Source: Alphaproteobacteria bacterium (lineage in GTDB: Bacteria; Pseudomonadota; Alphaproteobacteria; Rhodobacterales; Rhodobacteraceae). From it: a DNA stretch of 5,414 nt. The notes beneath the pieces were generated by a model. That model did not search any database and was not told the origin of the DNA. It saw only the letters and a program-made list of their open reading frames with translations. Below, one piece after another: positions 1 through 5,414 of the stretch; within the stretch, counting starts at the first letter, position 1, and every line of letters begins with the position of its first letter. The translations under genes were made by a program, and so were the position numbers. Location of the stretch: the NCBI GenBank assembly GCA_030424705.1, contig JAUHWJ010000179.1:1-5414 (forward strand), given 5' to 3'.

Positions 1-1363
1 CGGCGGCCTCCTCGGCGCGGCCCCAGGGGTCGATCATCGCGGAGATCCCGCGGTTCGCGGCGCGGGCGACGGGCAGGCCCGTCTCCACCGCGCGCATCCG
101 CGCCTTCTCGAAATGCTGGCGCGGCCCGGCCCAGGCGCCGAACCAGCCGTCATTGGTGACGAGGACAAGCCAGCCGGCCCCGGCGGCGGCGCGCGCCGTC
201 TCCCGCGGGAAGATCATCTCGTAGCAGATGAGCGGGGCGAAGGGCGGCAGGCCCGGCGCCCGCATGAGCGCCGGCGCTTCCCCCGGAACGATGCCCGCGC
301 CGAGCCCGGCGAGGCTCTTGAGCCCGATCGCCGCCATCGCGGCGTCGAAGGGCAGGTATTCGCCGAAGGGGACGAGGTGGACCTTGTCATAGGGGACGGA
401 GAGGCCCTGCCCGTCCAGCAAGAAGAAGGAATTGCGCCAGAGCGCGCCGACCTCGATCCGCCCCTCCGGCCCCGCGTCGAGCCGGAGCGAGCCGAGGCCG
501 AGCGCGGCGGGGCCGAGGGCGCGGGCGATCATCGCCTGCGCCTCCGGCGCCATGTCGATGGGGAAGGAGATCGCCGCCTCGGGCCAGAGGACGATCGCGG
601 GCGGCTCCGCGCCCCCTTCCGAGAGGGCGAGGAGGCGCTCGAAGAAGAGGCGCGCGTTTTCGGGCGCCCATTTCTCGTTCTGGTCGATGTCGGTGCGGAG
701 GATGCGGACGAGCGGGCGGGACGCGTCCGCCGCGCCGCCCTCGGGGATGCGGGCGGCGCCCCAGAGCCAGAGGCCGGCGAGCGCGGGGAGGCAGAGGAGC
801 GCGGGGAGCGCCCGCCGCTTCCGCTCCAGCAGCGCGCCGGGGGCGAGGAGGGCGGCGAGGGTCAGGAGGCTGAGGCCGTAGGGGCCGATCAGGGCGGCGG
901 ACTGGAGGAGCGGCGTCTCCATCCAGGCATAGGCGGGCAACGCCCAGGGAAAGCCGGTGAGGATGTAGCTCCGCGCGAACTCCGTGAGCGCCCAGGCGGC
1001 GGCGAGGAGGAACGGCCCGCCGCCGAAGCGGCGGAGCGCGGCGGCGAGGGCGAAGCCCGCGCCCCAGAAGAGGGCGAGGCCCGAAGCCATGAGGAGGAGC
1101 GCGAAGGGCGCCATCCAGCCGTGCCGCGCCGCGTCCACGAGGAAGGGCTCGACGATCCAGTGGAGAGCGAGGCCGAAGAAGGCGGCGCCGGCGGCCCAGC
1201 CCGTGAGGAAGGCGGCGCGGGCCGTCTCCGCCCGCGCCCAGAGGAGGTAGAGGAAGGGGCCGGCGGCGAAGAGCGCGGGCCAGAGGCCGAGCGGCGGCTG
1301 CGCCAGCGCAAGGGCCCCGCCCGCGAGGGAGGCGCCGGCGAGCCGGAGGCGCAACCCGGCCAT
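1..1363 (-). CDS. lnt: Apolipoprotein N-acyltransferase Lnt (C-terminus cut off by window edge)
   Basis: Lnt is an inner-membrane enzyme that transfers an acyl chain from phospholipid to the amino group of the lipoprotein N-terminal cysteine, the last step of lipoprotein maturation. My minus-strand translation gives 454 codons with no stop; the family usually runs to about 500-530 residues, so some 50-80 are missing. Residues 1 to about 213 are hydrophobic helices with family landmarks (AQPPLGLWP near the start, TGFPWALPAYAW later). From about 220 follows the nitrilase-like domain. All catalytic residues are present: Glu262 in WPEAA, Lys327 and Glu335 in YDKVHLVPFGEY, Cys380 and Glu382 in LICYE, then NDGWFG. 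They match E. coli E267, K335, E343, C387 and E389. The ATG lies 7 bases past the corC stop, with AGGAGAGGA at 1375-1383 as ribosome binding site inside the corC end. One oddity: the usual QPN of the 'VQPNxxQxxKW' strand reads RTD here (223-225). Confidence 0.96.
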   Translation of the reverse strand, partial: MAGLRLRLAGASLAGGALALAQPPLGLWPALFAAGPFLYLLWARAETARAAFLTGWAAGAAFFGLALHWIVEPFLVDAARHGWMAPFALLLMASGLALFWGAGFALAAALRRFGGGPFLLAAAWALTEFARSYILTGFPWALPAYAWMETPLLQSAALIGPYGLSLLTLAALLAPGALLERKRRALPALLCLPALAGLWLWGAARIPEGGAADASRPLVRILRTDIDQNEKWAPENARLFFERLLALSEGGAEPPAIVLWPEAAISFPIDMAPEAQAMIARALGPAALGLGSLRLDAGPEGRIEVGALWRNSFFLLDGQGLSVPYDKVHLVPFGEYLPFDAAMAAIGLKSLAGLGAGIVPGEAPALMRAPGLPPFAPLICYEMIFPRETARAAAGAGWLVLVTNDGWFGAWAGPRQHFEKARMRAVETGLPVARAANRGISAMIDPWGRAEEAA

Positions 1364-1370
1364 GCGCCGC

Positions 1371-2267
1371 TCAGTCCTCTCCTGGCGCCCGCTCCGCATC
1401 CGCGAGACGGATGCGCAGCCGCTTGATGCGCCGCGGATCGGCCTCGATCACCTCGAATTCATGGCCGTCGGGATGGCGGATCACCTCGCCGCGCTCGGGC
1501 ACCCGGTTCGAGAGCATGAAGACGAGGCCGCCGAGCGTGTCCACCTCCTCGTCGAGATCGTCGGCCAGAAGGTCCACCCCCGCCTCCGCCTCGAAGGCGG
1601 CGAGTTCGGCGCGGGCGTTGGCGACCCAGATCCCCGGCGCCTCCCGCCGCCAGAAGGCCTCGTCCGCCTCGTCATGCTCGTCGTCGATGTCGCCGACGAT
1701 CTGCTCCACGAGGTCCTCGATCGTCACCAGCCCGTCCACCCCGCCGTACTCGTCGATCACGAGCGCCATGTGGACGCGGCGCTGCTGCATGCGCTGCATC
1801 AGGCGGGCGGTGAGCATCGAGGGCGGGACGACGAGCATCGGCCGGATGAAATCCTCCATCAGGAAGGGCGTCGCCGCCACGGGCGCGGCCCCTGCCTCCG
1901 GCGCGAAGCCGCGGGCGAGGGCGACGTCCTTCACGTGGATGAAGCCGATCGGATCGTCCAGCGTCTCCCGATAGACGGGAAGGCGGGAATGCGAGCCCTC
2001 GCGGAACGCCTCGGTCAGCGCCTCCAGCGTCGCCCCCGAGTCGACGGCGACGATGTCCGCCCGCGGGATCATGATGTCGTCCACCCGCTGCCCGCGCATG
2101 GTGCGGATGTTGCTGAGGAGCGCGCGTTCGGACGCAGTCTCCCCCGCATCCGCGCGCGGCTCGCTCTCGCCGTTTCCGATGCCGAGGAGGCGGGCGAGGA
2201 AGCCGCGCTGTCGGCCTTCCTCTTCCTTCGGTTCCGCCTCCAGCCGAGGCTCCGGTTCTTCGTTCAT
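1371..2267 (-). CDS. corC: CorC/HlyC-type CBS-domain protein (hemolysin family, soluble form)
   Basis: This is a 298-residue protein if the ATG at 2267 is used. After an acidic, poorly conserved N-terminus come two CBS domains, roughly 64-118 (DDIMIPRADI, then SRLPVYRE and GFIHVKD) and 130-192 (HMALVIDEYGGVDGLVTIEDL). A CorC_HlyC C-terminal domain spans about 210-290 (GIWVANARAEL, DTLGGLVFM, FEVIEADPRRIKRLRI). There is no membrane-spanning DUF21 domain, so it is the short cytosolic CorC form rather than the long membrane form. CBS pairs usually bind adenine nucleotides. The family is linked to Mg/Co efflux or to 'hemolysin' labels, but the biochemical role is poorly settled. An in-frame ATG at 2318 would give 315 residues, overlap the end of ybeY by 20 bases and lack a close Shine-Dalgarno. 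The 2267 start has GGAG three bases upstream and sits 31 bases past the ybeY stop, so I prefer it. lnt follows 7 bases downstream. Confidence 0.93.
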   Translation of the reverse strand: MNEEPEPRLEAEPKEEEGRQRGFLARLLGIGNGESEPRADAGETASERALLSNIRTMRGQRVDDIMIPRADIVAVDSGATLEALTEAFREGSHSRLPVYRETLDDPIGFIHVKDVALARGFAPEAGAAPVAATPFLMEDFIRPMLVVPPSMLTARLMQRMQQRRVHMALVIDEYGGVDGLVTIEDLVEQIVGDIDDEHDEADEAFWRREAPGIWVANARAELAAFEAEAGVDLLADDLDEEVDTLGGLVFMLSNRVPERGEVIRHPDGHEFEVIEADPRRIKRLRIRLADAERAPGED

Positions 2268-2298
2268 TCGCTCCGATCCCGCCGCGCCGCGCGCGGCC

Positions 2299-2805
2299 TC
2301 AGCCGACCTCGGCCGCATAGGGATTGGGGATCCCCATCGCGGCGAGGGCCCGACGCTCCGCCGCCTCCATCAGCGCGGCGTCCTCGTCGGTTTCGTGGTC
2401 ATACCCTAACAGATGGAGAACGCCATGCGCGAAAAGATGCGCGAAGTGACGCTCCGTCGGGATCGCGCGCTCCCGCGCCTCCGCCTCCACCGTCTCCCGC
2501 GCCATCGCGATGTCCCCGAGGAAGCCGGGCGGCGCGGGCGGCGGCGGGGCGCCGGGCGCGACCGGGCGGAGCGGGAAGGCGGGCCAGGAGAGGACGTTGG
2601 TGGGCGAGGGCTTGCCGCGGAACTCGGCGTTGAGCGCGGCGATGCGGTCGTCCGAGCAGAGGAGGACGCTGATCTCACGATCGAGCGGCGGCGCGCCGAT
2701 CGCCGCGAAGGCCTGCTCGGCCGCGCGGAGCGCAAGCTCGCGATACCAGGGCGCCGCCTCCGCCCAGGCCTCGTCCTCCAATGCGAAGTCGAGCACGAGG
2801 GTCAT
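2299..2805 (-). CDS. ybeY: Endoribonuclease YbeY (rRNA maturation factor)
   Basis: YbeY is a zinc-dependent single-strand endoribonuclease needed for 16S rRNA 3'-end maturation and late-stage ribosome quality control. The 168-residue product carries the signature HGVLHLLGYDH at 127-137, giving the metal-binding H127-x3-H131-x5-H137 triad. It also has the conserved EFRGKPSPTNVLSWP segment (61-75) with Arg63, the probable equivalent of E. coli R59, and the LGDIAMA strand. The conserved 'TDVLSFP' Asp is Asn here (N70). A proline-rich loop (about 82-93, including APGAPPPPAPP) separates the VLSWP and LGDIA strands, so the protein is slightly longer than the roughly 155 residues of E. coli. The ATG overlaps the phoH stop in an ATGA (2802-2805). 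The nearest purine-rich stretch is about 12 bases upstream, so initiation is probably coupled to phoH translation. YbeY and PhoH-like proteins are neighbours in many bacteria. Confidence 0.97.
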   Translation of the reverse strand: MTLVLDFALEDEAWAEAAPWYRELALRAAEQAFAAIGAPPLDREISVLLCSDDRIAALNAEFRGKPSPTNVLSWPAFPLRPVAPGAPPPPAPPGFLGDIAMARETVEAEARERAIPTERHFAHLFAHGVLHLLGYDHETDEDAALMEAAERRALAAMGIPNPYAAEVG

Positions 2806-3824
2806 CGCGCGGGGGCGCCCCCCCTCTCCCGGTCTGCATCGTAGGCCTGGACGATCTTGGCGACGAGCGGATGGCGGATCACGTCCACCGCCGAGAAGCG
2901 GACGAACTCGATCCCCTTCACGCCGGCCAGCACCCGCTCCGCCTCCACGAGGCCGGAGCCGACGCCGCGCGGCAGGTCGATCTGGCTCGGATCGCCGGTG
3001 ATCGCCATGCGCCCGCCCTCCCCGAGCCGGGTGAGGAACATCTTCATCTGCATCTCGGTCGTGTTCTGCGCCTCGTCCAGCACCACGAAGGCGTCGGAAA
3101 GGGTGCGGCCGCGCATGAAGGCGAGGGGGGCGATCTCGATCACCTTCTCCTCGATGTATTTCTCCACCTGCTTTGGCGGCAGGAGATCCTTCAGCGCGTC
3201 GTAGAGCGGCTGCATGTAGGGGTCGATCTTGTCCTTCATGTCGCCGGGGAGGAAGCCGAGCCTTTCGCCGGCCTCCACCGCGGGGCGGGATAGGACGATG
3301 CGGTCCACCTTCCCCTCCATGAACATGGAGACGGCGGCGGCTACGGCCAGATAGGTCTTGCCCGTGCCCGCCGGGCCGACGCCGAAGACGAGCTCGGAGC
3401 GGAAGAGCGAATGGACATAGGCGCGCTGCGTCGCCGTGCGGGGCTCCACGACCTTGCGGCGGGTGCGAATCTCGACCTTGCCGCCGCGGAAGAGCTCGAG
3501 CTGGCCCGGATCGGGCGGCGGCGGCGCGCCGCGCATCCGGATCGCGGCGTCCACGTCGCCCTTTTCCACCGAGCGCCCGGCCTCGAGCCGTTCATAGAGG
3601 GAGGAAAGCGCGGTCGCCGCCCCTTCCACCCCGTCCGCCGGGCCGTGCAGCGAGAGGTGATTCCCGCGGCGGGCGATGACGATGTCGAAGCCTTCCTCCA
3701 TCAAGGCGAGGTTTCGGTCGAATCCGCCGCAAAGCTCGGCGAGGAGTCGGTTGTCGGGGAATTCGATCTGGCGTTCGGCCGGCCTGGCCTCCGCCTTCGC
3801 GGGGTCGAATGTCGCGCTCGCCAA
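2802..3824 (-). CDS. ybeZ: PhoH-like ATPase (YbeZ), TTG start
   Basis: This PhoH-family P-loop ATPase is a predicted RNA-associated NTPase or helicase-like protein that commonly partners YbeY. With the TTG start at 3824 it has 340 residues, typical of the family. An N-terminal KH-like region (about 18-95, RQIEFPDNRLLAEL onward) precedes a linker with a short proline run (APPPPDP, 100-106) and the PhoH domain. Walker A is GPAGTGKT (150-157). Walker B is VVLDEAQN (247-254), with Asp250 and Glu251. The downstream ITGDPSQIDLPRG motif (275-287) is intact. The frame stays open upstream to an ATG at 3968 (388 residues), but that extension is Arg/Ala-rich, unlike the family, and would fill the divergent promoter region. 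The TTG has a strong Shine-Dalgarno (3828-3836). This is the first gene of the unit phoH-ybeY-corC-lnt; miaB, often just upstream in other alphaproteobacteria, is not there. Confidence 0.95.
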   Translation of the reverse strand: MASATFDPAKAEARPAERQIEFPDNRLLAELCGGFDRNLALMEEGFDIVIARRGNHLSLHGPADGVEGAATALSSLYERLEAGRSVEKGDVDAAIRMRGAPPPPDPGQLELFRGGKVEIRTRRKVVEPRTATQRAYVHSLFRSELVFGVGPAGTGKTYLAVAAAVSMFMEGKVDRIVLSRPAVEAGERLGFLPGDMKDKIDPYMQPLYDALKDLLPPKQVEKYIEEKVIEIAPLAFMRGRTLSDAFVVLDEAQNTTEMQMKMFLTRLGEGGRMAITGDPSQIDLPRGVGSGLVEAERVLAGVKGIEFVRFSAVDVIRHPLVAKIVQAYDADRERGGAPAR

Positions 3825-3827
3825 TGG

Positions 3828-3836
3828 CTCTCCCTT
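3828..3836 (-). promoter_or_regulatory. Ribosome binding site deciding the TTG start of the phoH-like gene
   Basis: On the minus strand the sequence reads AAGGGAGAG, then CCA, then TTG. The core GGGAG lies 5 bases before the TTG at 3824. No comparable purine tract lies at normal spacing before the alternative ATG at 3968, so this site supports the shorter 340-residue protein. Confidence 0.75.
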
Positions 3837-3890
3837 TGTCCCTCGCCTCGGGCCCGTCTCCGGCTGAGAGTGACGGAGCGGGCGCGGGGC

Positions 3891-3904
3891 GGCAAGCGCT
3901 TTCG
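3891..3904. promoter_or_regulatory. Palindrome resembling a LacI/GalR-family operator
   Basis: GGCAAGCGCTTTCG contains the perfect 8-base palindrome AAGCGCTT centred on CG, with one further matched pair outside it (G3892 with C3903). LacI/GalR-family regulators, including CcpA at cre sites, bind operators with this kind of central CG palindrome. It lies 23 bases upstream of the candidate aroA -35 element and about 67 bases upstream of the phoH start, so it could act on either gene. No regulator gene is in the window, and the site could be chance. Confidence 0.3.
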
Positions 3905-3927
3905 CCCGCCGGAACCGTGATATTCGG

Positions 3928-3956
3928 ATGACGCGCGCCGCCGCCGCCGCTATGAA
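3928..3956 (+). promoter_or_regulatory. Candidate sigma70-type promoter of aroA
   Basis: ATGACG (3928-3933) matches the -35 consensus TTGACA at 4 of 6 bases. After a 17-base spacer, TATGAA (3951-3956) matches the -10 consensus TATAAT at 4 of 6. Transcription would begin near 3963, leaving a leader of about 20 bases that contains the aroA Shine-Dalgarno. The elements stand out because the surrounding DNA is very GC-rich, but the match is only moderate and is inferred from sequence alone. Confidence 0.45.
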
Positions 3957-3966
3957 CCCGCGCGGC

Positions 3967-3975
3967 AAGAGGGAG
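3967..3975 (+). promoter_or_regulatory. Ribosome binding site for aroA
   Basis: AAGAGGGAG sits 7 bases before the ATG at 3983, an ideal spacing. This favours the 447-residue AroA. A second purine run (3995-4003) lies 6 bases before an in-frame ATG at 4010, so a product nine residues shorter is also possible. Confidence 0.7.
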
Positions 3976-3982
3976 CGCGCGC

Positions 3983-5326
3983 ATGTCCGGCCACGGAGAG
4001 AGACGAACGATGACCGCCCGGAAGGGCGGACCGCTCCGCGGCGAGGCGGAGATTCCGGGGGACAAGTCCGTCTCCCACCGCTCGCTCATCCTCGGCGCGC
4101 TCGCGGTGGGCGAGACGCGGATCGAGGGGCTGCTCGAAGGGCAGGACGTGCTCGACACGGCGAAGGCGATGCGCGCCTTCGGGGCGGAGGTGGAGCGGAC
4201 CGGCCCCGGCTCCTGGCTTGTGCGGGGCGTCGGCGTCGGCGGCTTCGCGGAGCCTTCCGACGTGATCGATTGCGGGAATTCGGGGACGGGCGTACGGCTC
4301 ATCATGGGCGCGATGGCGACGAGCCCGGTGACGGCGACCTTCACCGGCGACGCCTCGCTCCGCTCCCGCCCGATGGGGCGGGTGACGGAGCCGCTCGCGC
4401 TCTTCGGCGCGCGGGCGGTGGGGCGCGCGGGGGGGCGGTTGCCGCTTACGCTCGTCGGGGCGCGGGACCCGCTGCCGGTGGAGTATCGCTCGCCCGTGCC
4501 TTCGGCGCAGGTGAAATCCGCCGTGCTGCTCGCCGGGCTCAACGCGCCGGGGATCACCACGCTGATCGAGGCGGAGCCGACGCGGGACCATACGGAGCGG
4601 ATGCTGCGCGGCTTCGGCGCCGAGGTGGAGGCGGAGGTGACGGAAGCGGGGCGGGTCATCCGCCTCGTCGGGCAGCCGGAACTGCGGCCGCTCTCGATCT
4701 CCGTGCCGCGGGACCCTTCCTCCGCCGCCTTCCCTGTCTGCGCCGCGCTGATGACGGAGGGTTCGGACGTGCTGGTGCCCGGCATCGGGCTCAACCCGAC
4801 GCGGGCGGGGCTCTATTTCACCTTGCGCGAAATGGGCGCGGACCTCGCCTTCGAGAACGAGCGGGAGGAGGGGGGCGAGCCGATGGCGGACCTCCGCGCC
4901 CGCTTCTCGCCTTCGATGAGGGGGATCGAGACGCCGCCGGAGCGGGCGGCGAGCATGATCGACGAATTCCCGATCCTCGCCGCGCTCGCCGCCTGCGCGG
5001 AGGGGAAGACGGTGATGCGCGGGGTGAAGGAGCTGCGCGTCAAGGAATCGGACCGGATCAACGCGATGGCGCGCGGGCTGGAGGCGATGGGCGTCCGCGT
5101 CGAGGAGACGGAGGACAGCCTGACCGTCCACGGCATGGGGCCGGGCGGTGTGCCGGGCGGGGGGATGGCGGCGGCGCGGCTCGACCACCGGATCGCCATG
5201 TCCTTCCTCTGCCTCGGCCTCGCGGCGAAGGCGCCGGTGAGCGTGGACGACGCGAGCCCGATCGACACGAGCTTCCCGAATTTCGTTCCGCTGATGCGGG
5301 CGCTCGGGGCGGCGCTCGAAGGGTGA
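3983..5326 (+). CDS. aroA: 3-phosphoshikimate 1-carboxyvinyltransferase (EPSP synthase), class II
   Basis: EPSP synthase condenses phosphoenolpyruvate with shikimate 3-phosphate in the sixth step of the shikimate pathway, which leads to chorismate and aromatic amino acids. The 447-residue length is normal. Visible landmarks are GDKSVSHRS (26-34, Lys28 and Arg33 in the substrate site), GNSGTGVRL (98-106), SRPMGR (128-133), [10 protein letters not shown] (325-334, catalytic Asp327), VKESDR (353-358, Glu355) and DHRIAMS (401-407). It carries all four motifs used to define class II (CP4-like) enzymes: RDHTE (201-205), GDKS (26-29), SAQVK (174-178) and NPTR (271-274). Gly101 occupies the position that is Ala100 in the glyphosate-insensitive CP4 enzyme and Gly96 in E. 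coli, so I would not predict CP4-type resistance. Translation probably starts at 3983, with an alternative ATG at 4010. The stop overlaps the cmk start (GTGA), as in other alphaproteobacterial aroA-cmk pairs. Confidence 0.98.
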   Translation: MSGHGERRTMTARKGGPLRGEAEIPGDKSVSHRSLILGALAVGETRIEGLLEGQDVLDTAKAMRAFGAEVERTGPGSWLVRGVGVGGFAEPSDVIDCGNSGTGVRLIMGAMATSPVTATFTGDASLRSRPMGRVTEPLALFGARAVGRAGGRLPLTLVGARDPLPVEYRSPVPSAQVKSAVLLAGLNAPGITTLIEAEPTRDHTERMLRGFGAEVEAEVTEAGRVIRLVGQPELRPLSISVPRDPSSAAFPVCAALMTEGSDVLVPGIGLNPTRAGLYFTLREMGADLAFENEREEGGEPMADLRARFSPSMRGIETPPERAASMIDEFPILAALAACAEGKTVMRGVKELRVKESDRINAMARGLEAMGVRVEETEDSLTVHGMGPGGVPGGGMAAARLDHRIAMSFLCLGLAAKAPVSVDDASPIDTSFPNFVPLMRALGAALEG

Positions 5327-5414
5327 GGTTCACGGTCGCCATCGACGGGCCCGCCGCCTCCGGCAAGGGCACGATCGCGCGGGCGCTGGCCGCGCGGTTC
5401 GGCTTCGCGCATCT
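5323..5414 (+). CDS. cmk: Cytidylate kinase (N-terminal 30 residues only)
   Basis: The frame opens with GTG at 5323, overlapping the aroA TGA in a GTGA. It reads through the window end with 30 full codons and two bases of the next. The N-terminus, [20 protein letters not shown], is the typical start of bacterial CMP kinase: a beta strand, then the [10 protein letters not shown]-loop (residues 9-17, Lys15). The enzyme phosphorylates CMP and dCMP using ATP. The full family length is about 210-230 residues, so roughly 85% lies outside the window. There is no well-spaced Shine-Dalgarno; GAAGG directly abuts the GTG, which suggests translational coupling to aroA. cmk following aroA, usually with rpsA next, is a known arrangement in Proteobacteria. 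Confidence 0.95.
   Translation, partial: MRFTVAIDGPAASGKGTIARALAARFGFAH

Larger units (their letters stand above)
3825..3982. promoter_or_regulatory. Divergent intergenic region between the phoH-like gene and aroA
   Basis: These 158 bases separate the two divergent genes if phoH starts at the TTG. The region must hold promoters for both units. I see a candidate aroA promoter (3928-3956), a LacI-type palindrome (3891-3904), Shine-Dalgarno sites at each end, and a GCC-repeat tract (about 3938-3950) that falls in the aroA promoter spacer. For phoH I see only a weak minus-strand TTGCC element near 3894-3898, with no convincing -10 partner. I see no riboswitch, terminator or small gene here. Confidence 0.7.

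Noticed and set aside
113..1426. Long plus-strand open frame (437 codons) opposite lnt.
   Set aside because: Its product is Glu/Arg/Gly-rich low-complexity sequence with no family features, as expected from a shadow frame in GC-rich DNA. The minus strand gives a clear Lnt with its catalytic residues.
1362..2633. Plus-strand open frame (423 codons) opposite corC and ybeY.
   Set aside because: It spans two recognised genes on the other strand and their junction, and its His/Arg/Asp-rich product has no recognisable domain.
3885..3912. GC-rich imperfect inverted repeat around the palindrome as a rho-independent terminator.
   Set aside because: The stem arms do not pair in register beyond the central palindrome, there is no T-tract, and it lies upstream of two divergent genes rather than at the end of one.
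3890..3925. Possible minus-strand heat-shock (RpoH-type) promoter for phoH based on a CTTG element.
   Set aside because: The -35-like CTTGCC has no acceptable -10 partner at the right spacing (only CACTCT-like sequence), so I do not annotate it.
3938..3950. GCC trinucleotide run as a possible repeat or variable locus.
   Set aside because: Only about four units long and imperfect at its edges; expected in such GC-rich DNA.
3592..5188. Two long minus-strand open frames (about 400 codons each) opposite aroA.
   Set aside because: Both are Ser/Pro/Arg- or Arg/His-rich shadows of the well-supported aroA, and one also runs into the phoH coding region in another frame.
1..5414. Search for a new defence, mobile or biosynthetic system.
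   Set aside because: Every gene belongs to a known housekeeping family, codon bias is uniform, and there are no insertion ends, integrases, tRNA junctions, direct-repeat arrays or sizeable unexplained stretches.

Overview
The window is ordinary, gene-dense chromosomal core DNA from a high-GC alphaproteobacterium. By eye its GC content is very high, with strong G/C bias at third codon positions. The gene order phoH-ybeY-corC-lnt, the class II (CP4-like) EPSP synthase and the aroA-cmk junction together point to Alphaproteobacteria. The protein style resembles Rhodobacterales and relatives, but I cannot fix the genus without a database search.

Layout: five complete or near-complete genes plus one gene fragment sit in two divergent transcription units, separated by about 158 bases. 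The left-hand unit runs on the minus strand from about 3824 down to the window edge: phoH-like ATPase (ybeZ), ybeY, corC, then lnt, whose C-terminus is cut off at base 1. The right-hand unit runs on the plus strand: aroA (3983-5326), then the first 30 codons of cmk, cut off at base 5414. Packing is tight. phoH and ybeY share an ATGA overlap, aroA and cmk share a GTGA overlap, lnt starts 7 bases after the corC stop, and corC starts about 31 bases after the ybeY stop.

How the genes fit together: the minus-strand unit joins RNA quality control and ribosome maturation (the PhoH-like ATPase with the YbeY endoribonuclease) to envelope functions (CorC, a CBS-domain protein, and Lnt, which adds the third acyl chain to lipoproteins). 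The plus-strand unit joins the shikimate pathway (EPSP synthase) to pyrimidine nucleotide metabolism (CMP kinase). rpsA is the usual next gene in this lineage but lies outside the window.

The only substantial non-coding stretch is the divergent intergenic region. It contains a plausible sigma70-type promoter for aroA, good Shine-Dalgarno sequences for aroA and for a TTG-initiated phoH, and a palindrome resembling LacI/GalR-family operators. I found no rRNA, tRNA, mobile element, CRISPR array, prophage or evidence of a new multi-gene system. The points worth a second look are small: start-codon choices, variant residues in Lnt and AroA, a proline-rich loop in YbeY, and the intergenic palindrome.
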